NCBI RefSeq assembly: GCF_030817075.1
Contig: NZ_JAUSYU010000001.1
Coordinates: 3,162,001-3,226,000, forward strand
Length of the DNA: 64,000 nucleotides
DNA from: Arthrobacter sp. V1I9
GTDB taxonomy: Bacteria > Actinomycetota > Actinomycetes > Actinomycetales > Micrococcaceae
Reading direction: 5' to 3'
In this document: positions 54,007 through 63,265 of the stretch, piece by piece
Position numbering within the stretch: position 1 is the first letter of the stretch
How the letters are laid out: the number at the start of each line of letters is the position of its first letter
Notes under the pieces: model-generated
The model's database searches: none
The model's input: the letters and a program-made list of their open reading frames with translations, nothing else
Told to the model about the DNA's origin: nothing
Position numbers and translations under genes: made by a program

Positions 54007-54966
54007 ATGCAGCACCGGCTTGCCATCCTTGATGACTACCAGGATGTGGCGCATGGATTCGCGGACTGGTCCTCCCTGGAGCCCGACGGCGTCAGAGTCA
54101 CCTCGTACCGGGAGCCGTTCGCGTCACAGGACGCGCTGGTGTCCGCCCTGGCAGGAGTGACCATCATCATTGCGATGCGGGAGCGGACCGCTTTCCCGCG
54201 GGAAGTGCTCGAAAAGCTCCCTGCCCTCCAGCTCCTGGTCACCACCGGGATGGCAAACGCGTCCATCGACGTGGAGGCGGCAGCTGAGCTCGGATTGACG
54301 GTATGCGGCACTCCCGGTTCGCCCACAGCCGCTCCGGAACTGACCTGGGCACTGCTCCTGGCCCTGGCGCGCAACATCCCCGCCGAGGATGCTTCGCTCC
54401 GGTCGGGCGCCTGGCAGAACACGGTGGGGTTCGAACTCGCCGGCAAGACCCTGGGCGTGGTGGGCCTGGGCAAGATTGGCCGCAGGGTTGCCGCCTACGG
54501 TCAGGCTTTCGGCATGGAGGTCGTGGCATGGAGCGAGAATCTGACAGATGAGGCCGCAGCCGGGGCCGGGGTGCGGAAAGTGTCCAAGGAGGAACTCTTC
54601 AGGACTTCCGACGTCGCCACCCTCCACCTGCGCCTGTCTCCCCGTTCGGAGGGCATAGTGGGCGAGCCCGAGTTACGGCTGCTGGGGCCGGACGGCGTCC
54701 TGGTGAACACCGCACGGGGCCCGTTGGTTGACCAGGACGCCCTGGTCCGGGCCCTGTCCGAAGGCTGGATCGCCGGCGCCGCCCTGGACGTGTTCGATCA
54801 CGAACCCTTGCCGGCAGGCCACCCGCTCCTCAGTGCCCCCAACACGGTGCTCTCCCCGCACCTGGGCTATGTCACGCGCGAGAGCTACCGGGAGTTTTAC
54901 GGCGGGGCCCTGGAGAACGTCAAGGCCTGGCTGGCAGGCTCGCCCGTGCGCGTGATTTCCGGCTGA
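54007..54966 (+). CDS. D-2-hydroxyacid dehydrogenase
   Basis: A 319-residue NAD(P)-dependent dehydrogenase. VVGLGKIGRR (151-160) is the dinucleotide motif, NTARGPLVDQDALVRALSEG holds the substrate Arg, FDHEPLPAGHPLL the Glu and SPHLGYVTRESYREFY the catalytic His. It fits the phosphoglycerate dehydrogenase-like branch acting on free 2-oxo acids or glyoxylate. Divergent from the MFS transporter; no other partner. Confidence 0.93.
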   Translation: MQHRLAILDDYQDVAHGFADWSSLEPDGVRVTSYREPFASQDALVSALAGVTIIIAMRERTAFPREVLEKLPALQLLVTTGMANASIDVEAAAELGLTVCGTPGSPTAAPELTWALLLALARNIPAEDASLRSGAWQNTVGFELAGKTLGVVGLGKIGRRVAAYGQAFGMEVVAWSENLTDEAAAGAGVRKVSKEELFRTSDVATLHLRLSPRSEGIVGEPELRLLGPDGVLVNTARGPLVDQDALVRALSEGWIAGAALDVFDHEPLPAGHPLLSAPNTVLSPHLGYVTRESYREFYGGALENVKAWLAGSPVRVISG

Positions 54967-55030
54967 AGCCCCCGAGCAGGCGTAGGGGGCGGCAGGCTGA
55001 GCCGCCCGCGGGGCTAACGGGTCCCGGCCG

Positions 55031-56242
55031 TTACCCGGGTATCTGAAGCGTTGCCTCGATGGATGCCGGAGACAGCACATGCTGCGTCACCATCTGGCTT
55101 GCGCCCAGAATGGCAGCGCGGTCGCCGGCCAGGGACAGTGAAATGCGGAGGTGGGCTGTGGCCAGCGGAAGCGAGCGCCGGTACACCACTTCCCGCACCC
55201 CAGCCATCAGGTGCTCCCCGGCCTGGCCCAGGCTTCCACCGACCACAACAACAGACGGATTGAGCAGGTTGACCACTGTGGCCAGGACGTCGCCCACGTC
55301 CCGGCCCGCCTGTCGCAGTACCTGGATGGCCTGCAGGTTTCCCTGCGCCACGAGCCGCAGTACGTCACTTCCATCCGTGGCCGCAACCCCCTGCCGGTCC
55401 AGTTCGGCGGCCAACGCCGGACCGGACGCCAGGGCCTCCAGGCAGCCGTAGTTGCCGCAGCGGCACTGCACGTCGTCGCCGCGCGGGACCCGCACGTGGC
55501 CCAGGTCGCCGGCGGTACCGTTGGCACCTCGCTGCAGAGTTCCGCTGCTGATAATTCCGGAGCCGATGCCGGTGGCCACCTTGATAAACAGGAAGTTTCC
55601 GTCCCCGGGCCAGTGGGCGGTCTGTTCCCCCAGCGCCATGATGTTCACATCGTTGTCCACCAGCACGGGCACTGGCAGGGATCGCTGAACGTAAGAGACG
55701 ACGTCGAACCCGTCCCAGCCCGGCATGATGGGCGGCTTGACCGGCCGCCCGCTGGTGTGCTCCACCGGCCCCGGCAAACCGATGCCCACGCCCGCCAGGT
55801 CCGCCATCCCGCGGCCAGCCGCGGCCAGCAGTGACACACCCTCCTTGACCACCCGGCCCAGCACTGCTTCCGGCCCGTCCGCCACGTCCTGCGCCAGGCG
55901 TTGTTCGGCCAGGACCTGGCCGTTGAGGTCCGTGGCGGCAACGATGACGTGGGTGGCCCCGACGTCCACCGCGAGCACAACCCGCACGGAAGGGTTGAAG
56001 GCAAAGCGGGACGGCGGCCTGCCGCCGCTGGACGTCGCCTCACCGGCCGGGCCCACCCATCCGGACTCGATGAGGGCATCGATACGTGACGCCACGGTGG
56101 ACCTTGCCAGGCCGGTGGTCAGCGCAAGCTCAGCCCGGGTCCGCGCCTTGCCGTCCCGGAGGAGCTGAAACAGGACACCGGCCCCGCCCTGGAGGGCGGC
56201 AGGTTCTGGCGCCGGGATGCTGCTGCCTGCGGTCTTGGTCAT
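55031..56242 (-). CDS. ROK-family transcriptional regulator (NagC/XylR type)
   Basis: A 403-residue repressor. The N-terminal winged helix (FQLLRDGKARTRAELALTTG, LARSTVASRIDALIESGWV) is followed by the ROK kinase-like domain: LAVDVGATHVIVAATDLNG, GIGLPGPVEH, VLVDNDVNIMALGE and the zinc motif GHVRVPRGDDVQCRCGNYGC LEAL (His, three Cys). The catalytic Asp in DND is kept, but ROK regulators bind rather than phosphorylate sugars. It is divergent from the isomerase/dehydrogenase operon and should bind the repeat at 56285-56310. Confidence 0.95.
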   Translation of the reverse strand: MTKTAGSSIPAPEPAALQGGAGVLFQLLRDGKARTRAELALTTGLARSTVASRIDALIESGWVGPAGEATSSGGRPPSRFAFNPSVRVVLAVDVGATHVIVAATDLNGQVLAEQRLAQDVADGPEAVLGRVVKEGVSLLAAAGRGMADLAGVGIGLPGPVEHTSGRPVKPPIMPGWDGFDVVSYVQRSLPVPVLVDNDVNIMALGEQTAHWPGDGNFLFIKVATGIGSGIISSGTLQRGANGTAGDLGHVRVPRGDDVQCRCGNYGCLEALASGPALAAELDRQGVAATDGSDVLRLVAQGNLQAIQVLRQAGRDVGDVLATVVNLLNPSVVVVGGSLGQAGEHLMAGVREVVYRRSLPLATAHLRISLSLAGDRAAILGASQMVTQHVLSPASIEATLQIPG

Positions 56243-56284
56243 AGGACATGGATAGCACGCCCACTTCTGCATGTCACGCTGACA

Positions 56285-56321
56285 ACTTTTGCTTGACGGA
56301 CAGCAAAAGTAGACCTAGCTT
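56285..56321 (+). promoter_or_regulatory. ROK operator overlapping the catabolic operon promoter
   Basis: ACTTTTGCT and its perfect complement AGCAAAAGT flank an 8-bp centre (56285-56310). TTGACG (56293-56298) and TAGCTT (56316-56321) are 17 bp apart, so the operator covers the -35. AGTAGACCTA is also repeated at 56308 and 56325. Confidence 0.7.
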
Positions 56322-56397
56322 TGCAGTAGACCTAAAAGCTCGGCCGGGCCCACTTACCTGCAGCCCGAAACCGAGTCCCAGACCCCCAGGAGACCAG

Positions 56398-57159
56398 ATG
56401 TCCTACTCGCTCCAGCTCTATACGCTGCGCAACGCGATCCAGGAAGACCTTCCCGGCACTATCAGAAGGGTGGCGGAACTCGGCTTCACCAAGGTGGAGC
56501 CGTACAACTTCGTTGCCACTGCCACCGAGCTTGGAGCGGCCCTGCGGGAGAATAGCGTCACCGCGCCGTCCGGCCACGCCCCGCTGCTGAGCCAGGACCA
56601 GGACGAAATCTTCGCCGCCGCAAAGGAACTCGGGATCACCACCGTGATCGAGCCGTTCATTCCTGCCGAGCGCTGGCAGTCCGCGGAGGACGTCCAGGCT
56701 ACGGCCGCCAAGCTGAACGAAGCAGCCAAAAAGGGGGCCGGCTACGGCATCCGGGTGGGGTACCACAACCACCAGTGGGAGCTGGAGTCCACCATCGAGG
56801 GCCGGACCGCCCTGGAGTACTTTGCGGACCTCCTGGACCCGGAACTGGTCCTGGAGGTGGACACGTACTGGGTCGCTGTCGGTGGACAGGACCCCGTGGA
56901 CCTCCTGGGCAAGCTGGGTGACCGGGTGAAGTTCATCCACATCAAGGACGGGCCGCTGACCACCGACACCAAGGCCCAGCTGCCCGCGGGCAAGGGCAAG
57001 GTGGCTGTCCTGGACGTCATTGCCGCCGCGAAGTCCATGGAAGTGGGAGTTGTGGAATTTGATGACTACGACGGGGACATCTTCGACGGCATTGCCCAGA
57101 GCCTGGCGTTCCTGCAGGAGTCCGGCACCGCCGCAGCCGGAGCCGGAGCCGGAGCATGA
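56398..57159 (+). CDS. Sugar phosphate isomerase/epimerase (xylose isomerase-like TIM barrel)
   Basis: A 253-residue TIM barrel. SLQLYTLRNAIQEDLPGTIR, GYHNHQWELE (metal His), VLEVDTYWVAVGGQDPVDLL, VKFIHIKDGPLT and GVVEFDDYDGDIF are the metal-binding strands of the AP-endonuclease 2-like family. AGGAG precedes ATG 56398. First gene of a tightly overlapping four-gene operon; likely acts on keto sugars made by the dehydrogenases that follow, as in inositol or 3-ketoglycoside breakdown (inference). Confidence 0.9.
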   Translation: MSYSLQLYTLRNAIQEDLPGTIRRVAELGFTKVEPYNFVATATELGAALRENSVTAPSGHAPLLSQDQDEIFAAAKELGITTVIEPFIPAERWQSAEDVQATAAKLNEAAKKGAGYGIRVGYHNHQWELESTIEGRTALEYFADLLDPELVLEVDTYWVAVGGQDPVDLLGKLGDRVKFIHIKDGPLTTDTKAQLPAGKGKVAVLDVIAAAKSMEVGVVEFDDYDGDIFDGIAQSLAFLQESGTAAAGAGAGA

Positions 57160-58319
57160 GCGCCGCATCCCCGCTCAACCGAACAAACCCGCTGAACGCA
57201 GCGACCGGCCGCGGCCCGGTTGGCGTTGGTGTCATCGGCGCCGGCAACATCAGCAAGCAGTACCTGGACAACCTCACCGTCTTCCCGGATTTGAAAGTCC
57301 ACGTCATCGCCGACCTCTTCGAGGAAGCGGCGGAAGCCCGGGCCAAGGAATATGGCATCCCCGAGTGGGGCGGGGTGGAGAAGGCACTGAACCACCCCGA
57401 CGTCGAAATTATCGTCAATCTGACCATCCCTGCCGCCCACGTGGAAGTTGCCACTGCCGCCGTGAACGCCGGCAAGCACGTCTGGACCGAGAAGCCCTTC
57501 TCGCTGGACCGCGAGTCCGGCCTGGGCCTGCTCAAAACCGCTGATGCCGCCGCAATCCGCCTCGGCTGCGCCCCGGACACGTTCCTCGGCGCAGGCCTGC
57601 AAACCGCACTGCGCGTAATCCAGCGGGGGGACATTGGAACTCCCCTGAGCGCAATGACCACATTCCAGACCCCCGGCCCGGAATCCTGGCACCCCAACCC
57701 GGCCTTCCTCTTCCAGCACGGCGCCGGCCCCTTGTTCGACATGGGCCCCTACTACCTCACCACCCTGGTCCAGGCTTTCGGCCCGATCCGCAAGGTGGCC
57801 GCCGTCGGATCCAAGGCCAAGGATGTGCGCGTGATCGGTTCCGGGCCCAAAGCCGGCGAAGAGTTCACGGTGGAAGTGCCCACCCACGTGTCCGCGATGG
57901 CCCAGTTCGAAGGCGGGGCGTCCTCGCACAGCGTTTTCTCCTTCGAGTCCCCCCGCCAGCGGATGGGCTTCGTGGAGATCACGGGCACCGAGGCCACCCT
58001 CTCCCTGCCGGACCCCAATTACTTCGACGGCGACATCAGGCTTTGGCGTGCAGGAGACGAGGACTGGACCACCATCGCGGCCACCGGTCCGGCGAACGGT
58101 CGCGGCATGGGAGTCCTGGACATGGCCCGGTCCATCCGTGCCGGTGTCCCCCACCGTGCCACCGGCAACCTTGCCTATCACGTCCTGGACAGCATGGTCT
58201 CCATCTCGGAGTCCGTGGAGTCCGGCACGTTTGTCAGTGTCGAAAGCTCCGCACCGGCGTCGGCTCCCCTCCCGGAGGACTGGGCCCCGGAAACGCTGAC
58301 TCTGGGCGGCAACGGGTGA
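57156..58319 (+). CDS. Gfo/Idh/MocA oxidoreductase 1
   Basis: A 387-residue NAD(P)-dependent dehydrogenase. VGVIGAGNISKQYLDNL (about 21-37) is the nucleotide motif, LTIPAAHVEVATAAVNAGKH then VWTEKPFSL the EKP motif (Lys), and DMGPYYLTTLVQAFG contains the D-x-G-x-H/Y catalytic segment. Its ATG overlaps the previous stop (ATGA) and its own stop is overlapped by the next GTG, indicating strict co-translation. Confidence 0.93.
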   Translation: MSAASPLNRTNPLNAATGRGPVGVGVIGAGNISKQYLDNLTVFPDLKVHVIADLFEEAAEARAKEYGIPEWGGVEKALNHPDVEIIVNLTIPAAHVEVATAAVNAGKHVWTEKPFSLDRESGLGLLKTADAAAIRLGCAPDTFLGAGLQTALRVIQRGDIGTPLSAMTTFQTPGPESWHPNPAFLFQHGAGPLFDMGPYYLTTLVQAFGPIRKVAAVGSKAKDVRVIGSGPKAGEEFTVEVPTHVSAMAQFEGGASSHSVFSFESPRQRMGFVEITGTEATLSLPDPNYFDGDIRLWRAGDEDWTTIAATGPANGRGMGVLDMARSIRAGVPHRATGNLAYHVLDSMVSISESVESGTFVSVESSAPASAPLPEDWAPETLTLGGNG

Positions 58320-59500
58320 GCCGCGAACCAGGCCCCAAGGGTCGGCTGGGCGTGGCGATGATCGGCTACGCCTTTATGGGCAAGGCGCATTCCAATGCCT
58401 GGCGGAACGTGGCAAGCTTCTTCGACGTCCCCGCGTTCGAGCAGAAGATCCTCGTGGGCAGGGACGCCGCCGCAGTCTCGGACGCCGCCGCCAAGTACGG
58501 GTGGAGCGAAACGGCCACGGACTGGCGCGCAGTGCTGGACCGGGACGACATCCATATCGTGGATATCTGCGCCCCCGGCTGGCTGCACGCCGAGATTGCC
58601 ATCGCCGCGCTCGAGGCCGGCAAGCATGTGCTGCTGGAAAAGCCGCTGGCCAACACCCTGGCGGAGGCCGAGGCCATAACCTCCGCAGCGCAGGCGGCCA
58701 GGGCCGGAGGTGTGCAGTCGATGGTGGGATTCAACTACCGCCGCGTTCCCGCCCTGGCCCTTGCAAAGGAAATGATCGCCGCCGGCCGGCTCGGTACCGT
58801 CCGCCAGGTTCGTGCGGCCTACCTCCAGGACTGGCTGGCCGACGAGTCAGCCCCCATGACCTGGCGGCTGACAAAGGACACTGCGGGCTCCGGGGCGCTC
58901 GGGGACATCGCCTCCCATGCCATCGACCAGGTCCTCTTCCTGCTCGGCGACCAGGTCACGGAAGTTGCCGGCCGCCTGCACACTTTCGTGAACCAAAGGC
59001 CGGGACCTGAGGGGCCTGAAGAGGTAACGGTCGACGACGCTGCCTGGGCGACGCTGACCCTCGCCTCCGGGGCGGTCGCCTCGGTGGAGGCCTCCCGGGT
59101 GGCTACGGGCCGGAAGAACTCCCTCCAGCTGGAGGTCTACGGCGACAAAGGTGCCATCACCTTCGACCTGGAAAACCTCAACGAACTCAGGTTCCTTGAC
59201 GCCACAGCACCCGCCCGCGAGCAGGGCTTCCGCCGGATCGTTGTGAGCGAACCCGACCACCCGTACATGGACGGCTGGTGGCCGCAGGGCCACATCATCG
59301 GCTGGGAGCACACCTTCACGCACGAAATCCGCGACTTCCTGCTTGCCGTCGGCAGCGGGACCGAGCCGTCGCCGTCGTTCGAGGACGGACTGGAAGTCCA
59401 GCGCATCCTGGCCGCCGTGGAGGAGTCCGCCGCCGCAAAAAGTTCAACCATCCCGCTGACCCCGGCAACCCGCCCCGCAGCTACGACAGAAGGAGCCTGA
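58316..59500 (+). CDS. Gfo/Idh/MocA oxidoreductase 2
   Basis: A 394-residue paralogue-type dehydrogenase starting at GTG 58316 in a GTGA overlap. RLGVAMIGYAFMGKAHSNAW is the nucleotide-binding start, HVLLEKPLANTLAEAEAI the EKP motif, and ALGDIASHAIDQVLFLLGDQ (DxxxHxxD) the catalytic segment. GIP-like WPQGHIIGWEHTFTHEIRDF near the end is typical of members acting on sugar or inositol-like substrates. With gene 57156 it gives two oxidation or reduction steps in one pathway. Confidence 0.93.
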   Translation: MSREPGPKGRLGVAMIGYAFMGKAHSNAWRNVASFFDVPAFEQKILVGRDAAAVSDAAAKYGWSETATDWRAVLDRDDIHIVDICAPGWLHAEIAIAALEAGKHVLLEKPLANTLAEAEAITSAAQAARAGGVQSMVGFNYRRVPALALAKEMIAAGRLGTVRQVRAAYLQDWLADESAPMTWRLTKDTAGSGALGDIASHAIDQVLFLLGDQVTEVAGRLHTFVNQRPGPEGPEEVTVDDAAWATLTLASGAVASVEASRVATGRKNSLQLEVYGDKGAITFDLENLNELRFLDATAPAREQGFRRIVVSEPDHPYMDGWWPQGHIIGWEHTFTHEIRDFLLAVGSGTEPSPSFEDGLEVQRILAAVEESAAAKSSTIPLTPATRPAATTEGA

Positions 59501-59501
59501 C

Positions 59502-60497
59502 ATGCCCCGCCCCTACACCCTGTTCACCGGCCAGTGGGCCGACCTACCGTTTGAGGAAGTCGCGAAGCTGGCGTCCGGCTGGGGCTACGACGGCCTGGAA
59601 ATAGCCGTCTCCGGCGACCACCTGGATGCCTGGCGCTGGGACGAACCCGGTTACGTCGAGTCCAAGCTCGCCGTCCTGGAGAAGTACAACCTGAAGGTCT
59701 GGGCCATCTCCAACCACCTCAAGGGCCAGGCCGTCTGCGACAACCCCATCGACTTCCGCCACGAAGCGATCGTCGGCGCCAAGGTATGGGGCGACGGTGA
59801 CCCCGAAGGCGTCCGCCAGCGCGCCGCCGAGGAAATGAAGCACACCGCCCGGCTCGCCAAGGCACTCAGCGTGGACACCGTCGTGGGCTTCACCGGCTCC
59901 TCCATCTGGCAGTACGTCGCCATGTTCCCGCCCGTCCCGGAAAAGGTCATCGAGGCCGGCTACCAGGACTTCGCCGACCGCTGGAACCCCATCCTGGACG
60001 TCTTTGACGAGTGCGGCGTCCGCTTCGCGCACGAGGTCCACCCCTCGGAAATCGCCTACGACTACTGGACCACCGTCCGCACCCTCGAAGCGATCGGCCA
60101 CCGCGAAGCCTTCGGCCTGAACTGGGACCCGTCCCACATGATGTGGCAGGGCATCGACCCCGTCTCCTTCATCTGGGACTTCAAGGACCGGATCTACCAC
60201 GTGGACTGCAAGGACACCAAGGTCCGCCAGACCGGCCGGAACACCGTGATGGGCTCCCACCTCGCCTGGGGCGACCCCCGCCGCGGCTGGGACTTCGTCT
60301 CCGCTGGCCGCGGTGACGTCCCCTGGGAAGCGTCCTTCCGCGCCCTCACCGCCATCGGCTACGAGGGGCCCATCTCCGTTGAGTGGGAAGACGCCGGAAT
60401 GGACCGCCTCCACGGCGCCCCGGAAGCCCTCGCCGCCCTCAAGAAGTTCGACTTCGCGCCGTCGAGCACCTCCTTCGACGCCGCCTTCAAGCAGTAG
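59502..60497 (+). CDS. Sugar phosphate isomerase/epimerase 2
   Basis: A 331-residue TIM-barrel protein. PYTLFTGQWADLPFEEVAKL, GYDGLEIAVSGDHLDAW, GVRFAHEVHPSEIAYDYW (metal Glu and His), FGLNWDPSHMMWQGID, IYHVDCKDTKVRQTG and GPISVEWEDAGMDR are the successive barrel strands. It starts 1 bp after the previous stop (GAAGGAGCC upstream). Codon choice is strongly C-ending, as for a highly expressed gene. Ends the core operon. Confidence 0.93.
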   Translation: MPRPYTLFTGQWADLPFEEVAKLASGWGYDGLEIAVSGDHLDAWRWDEPGYVESKLAVLEKYNLKVWAISNHLKGQAVCDNPIDFRHEAIVGAKVWGDGDPEGVRQRAAEEMKHTARLAKALSVDTVVGFTGSSIWQYVAMFPPVPEKVIEAGYQDFADRWNPILDVFDECGVRFAHEVHPSEIAYDYWTTVRTLEAIGHREAFGLNWDPSHMMWQGIDPVSFIWDFKDRIYHVDCKDTKVRQTGRNTVMGSHLAWGDPRRGWDFVSAGRGDVPWEASFRALTAIGYEGPISVEWEDAGMDRLHGAPEALAALKKFDFAPSSTSFDAAFKQ

Positions 60498-60514
60498 GGA
60501 CATAAAATCCCTGC

Positions 60515-61048
60515 ATGACCTCTTCCATCCGTAAGGCAACAGGGGACGACGCCGGCGCGCTGGCTGCCCTGGCGGCCGTCACCTTTCCCCTCGCCTGCCC
60601 GCCGTCGTCGTCGCCCCAGGACATCGCGGCGCACCTTGCCAACACGCTCAGCGAACGCCACTTCCAGAGCTACCTCGACGACCCCGCGGTCACCATCCTG
60701 GTGATTGACGACGGCGGGAACCTGCGGGGCTACAGCCTGCTGGTGAACCGGCCGCCAGATGACCCGGACGTCGTGTCCGCGCTGGAGATCCTGCCGTCGG
60801 TGGAACTGAGCAAGTGCTACGTGCACCCGGAACACCACGGGCTCGGCGCGGCTGCCGAGCTGATGCACGCCAGCCTCCAGGCGGCTGCCGAAGCCGGCGG
60901 CCAGGGCGTCTGGCTGGGCGTCAACAGCCAGAACGCCCGTGCCATCCGCTTCTATGAAAAATCAGGGTTCAGCAGGGTAGGCACCAAGTCTTTCCGGCTG
61001 GGCAGCACCGTGGAGCATGACTTCGTGCTGGAACGCGCCGTCCCTTAA
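60515..61048 (+). CDS. GNAT-family N-acetyltransferase
   Basis: A 177-residue acetyltransferase. SIRKATGDDAGALAALAAVT begins the fold, LSKCYVHPEHHGLGAAAELM is motif A with the acetyl-CoA loop (HHGLGAA), and VWLGVNSQNARAIRFYEKSG FSRVG is motif B. It starts 17 bp after the isomerase and may be read with that operon; its substrate is unknown. It overlaps the convergent glycosidase gene by 4 bp. Confidence 0.9.
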   Translation: MTSSIRKATGDDAGALAALAAVTFPLACPPSSSPQDIAAHLANTLSERHFQSYLDDPAVTILVIDDGGNLRGYSLLVNRPPDDPDVVSALEILPSVELSKCYVHPEHHGLGAAAELMHASLQAAAEAGGQGVWLGVNSQNARAIRFYEKSGFSRVGTKSFRLGSTVEHDFVLERAVP

Positions 61049-63204
61049 TTGCCGTGGTGAACGCCGCCAAAGTCATCCAGCAGGGAATCCAAGGGCGGGC
61101 GGGGTTCGGCCAACAGCCGCAGTCCGGGCGGAAGGCCCTCGATGCTGCCGTCGGTACCCTTGGCCCTGATGGTCACCCGGGACGTATCCAGCAGGACGTT
61201 CTCGGCGCTGAACTCACCCATCTGCTCGTTAAGAATGGGGGCCAGGTGCACCACGCCACGGGTGAAATCGGGGTCGAGCCGGAGGAGGATCCGGGCCAGC
61301 TGCACCGGTGCTGCCGCCGCCCATGCCTGCGGCGAGCAAGCCGTGGGATAAGGCACCGGCCCGGGAAACTCGCCACGGTCGAAGCCGCAAAACAGTTCCG
61401 GAAGCCGGCCGTCAAAGTGCTCCGCCGCCTCGATGATGCCGGTAGCAAGCAGCCGGGCCTCGTCCACGAAGCCGTAGCGCATCATGCCCGTGGCCACCAG
61501 GGCCGAGTCATGCGGCCAGACCGAGCCGTTGTGGTAGCTCACCGGGTTGTAGGCTCCCATGTCGGAAGCCAGTGTGCGGATGCCCCAGCCGGTGAACATC
61601 TGCGGGGACATCAGGTGTTCCACCACTGACGGCGCCTTGTCCTCATCCACAATGCCCAGCCAGAGGCAATGGCCCATGTTCGAGGTGCAGGCATCCACCG
61701 GCTGCTTGTCCTTGTCCAGGGCCACCGCGAAGTAGCCCTTCTCCGGCAGCCAGAACTTCTCGTTAAAGGCCGTCTTCAGGGCCGCAGCGCGTTCTGCCCA
61801 GTGCTGTTCGAGGGCAACATCGCCGCTCCAGCGGGCCAGCAGGGACCGGCCTATGTAGGCGGAATAGACGTAAGCCTGGACTTCGCAGAGGGCAATGGGT
61901 GCCTCCGCCATGGTGCCGTCGGCGAAGTTGATGCCGTCCCAGGAGTCCTTCCAGCCCTGGTTGATCAGCCCGTGGTCGTTAGGCCTGAGGTACTCCACGA
62001 ACCCATCGCCGTCGCGGTCCCCGTACAGCTCGATCCAGTCCAGCGCCCGGTCCACGTGAGGAAGCAGTGGTTGGATGATGTCCCGTGAAAGTCCCCACCG
62101 GCTGAGCTCGCCAACAAGGGCGGCGAACAGCGGTGTGGCGTCCGCTGTTCCGTAGTATGCAGTGCCGCCCAGGGCGAGGCCGGCTGTGACGCCGAACCGC
62201 ACTTCATGCGGAATCCGCCCGGGTTCCTCCTCCGAGTCCACGTCCACTTTCGACCCCTGGAGTCCCGCCAGTGTCTGCAGCGTACCGGCGGCCAGTTTGG
62301 GGTCCACCAGGAGGCACATGTAGGAGGCCAGGATGGAGTCGCGGCCAAAAAGCGCCATGAACCAGGGTGCCCCGGCAGCCACGGCAGCCCGCTCCGGGTG
62401 GTGCTCGTCAAAGATCCGCAGGGAGCCCAGGTCGCTTTCGCTGCGGTTCAGGACTGCCTGCAGGTTGCTGTCCGCAACGGTGATCCGGGGCACATTCTGC
62501 TCCCAGTGGCGGTGCCGGAGGGCCCCTTCCCGGTGGTGCGGAAGCCCGCCCTCTTTGAAGGGTTCGTCGGGGGACTGCCCGTTGATGAGCGGCACCACAA
62601 TGACGCTGGTTGCCCATTTGCCGCGGGCCGGGACGGTAGCCCGGAAGCGAAGCCCGTCCGTGGTCACCACGGCGCCCCGGGCATGGATGGCGGTTCCGCG
62701 CTGCTGCCCGTTGTGGGCGCTTTCGATCACAAGCTGGCCGTCGCGGACGCTGCGGACGGCTTCTGCCCTGCGGGACGTCCGTCCGCCCTTAACGTCGAAC
62801 AGGTCGGCCTGGTCGGCGTCCACCAGCAGCTCGATGTCGCAGTCCACAGGTTCCGCGGAGTAATTTTCAAGCGTGATGTCGTCCTGCAGTCCCGGGCCGA
62901 TGTGGCGAACCTGGCGGACTACCAGGGGGCTGTCGAACCTGCCGTCCGGCCACTTGGCCCGGCCCACAAAGGTGGCCTCGAAGGGCCGGGGCCGCTGGGC
63001 CACCAGCGGCTCACGCAGGGAACCGTTGACCCGGAGCACCCAATGGGAAATGATGCGGGTGTCCTGAAAGAACGCACCGTTAGTGCCACCGTCGGAACTG
63101 ATGTCCCCGCCGCCGGATGAGATGCAGAATGAGGATCCTTCCACCACCGTGACCGAACCCGACTCGGATGCGGCTGCCTCTGTATCGGCGTTCCATGCGG
63201 TCAC
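61045..63204 (-). CDS. Amylo-alpha-1,6-glucosidase/debranching-enzyme-like protein
   Basis: A 719-residue protein. The N-terminal about 200 residues are the glycogen-debranching N-terminal beta domain (GGDISSDGGTNGAFFQDTRI to GKWATSVIVVPLI), the rest an alpha/alpha barrel of the MGH1/GDE type: GAPWFMALFGRDSILASYMC (catalytic-region Asp), NQGWKDSWDGINFADG, YNPVSYHNGSVWPHDSALVA and GLFCGFDR-like LPELFCGFDRG. GTG 63204 has GAGGAGGGAG eight bases upstream; TTG 63210 is an alternative. It follows the glycosyltransferase gene by 61 bp on the same strand, suggesting an alpha-glucan or trehalose-like context. Confidence 0.9.
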   Translation of the reverse strand: MTAWNADTEAAASESGSVTVVEGSSFCISSGGGDISSDGGTNGAFFQDTRIISHWVLRVNGSLREPLVAQRPRPFEATFVGRAKWPDGRFDSPLVVRQVRHIGPGLQDDITLENYSAEPVDCDIELLVDADQADLFDVKGGRTSRRAEAVRSVRDGQLVIESAHNGQQRGTAIHARGAVVTTDGLRFRATVPARGKWATSVIVVPLINGQSPDEPFKEGGLPHHREGALRHRHWEQNVPRITVADSNLQAVLNRSESDLGSLRIFDEHHPERAAVAAGAPWFMALFGRDSILASYMCLLVDPKLAAGTLQTLAGLQGSKVDVDSEEEPGRIPHEVRFGVTAGLALGGTAYYGTADATPLFAALVGELSRWGLSRDIIQPLLPHVDRALDWIELYGDRDGDGFVEYLRPNDHGLINQGWKDSWDGINFADGTMAEAPIALCEVQAYVYSAYIGRSLLARWSGDVALEQHWAERAAALKTAFNEKFWLPEKGYFAVALDKDKQPVDACTSNMGHCLWLGIVDEDKAPSVVEHLMSPQMFTGWGIRTLASDMGAYNPVSYHNGSVWPHDSALVATGMMRYGFVDEARLLATGIIEAAEHFDGRLPELFCGFDRGEFPGPVPYPTACSPQAWAAAAPVQLARILLRLDPDFTRGVVHLAPILNEQMGEFSAENVLLDTSRVTIRAKGTDGSIEGLPPGLRLLAEPRPPLDSLLDDFGGVHHGN

Positions 63205-63265
63205 GAACAACTCCCTCCTCAGCGGGCTGCTGCTGCCGCGGATTCGGAAGCAGGCTTAAACACCC

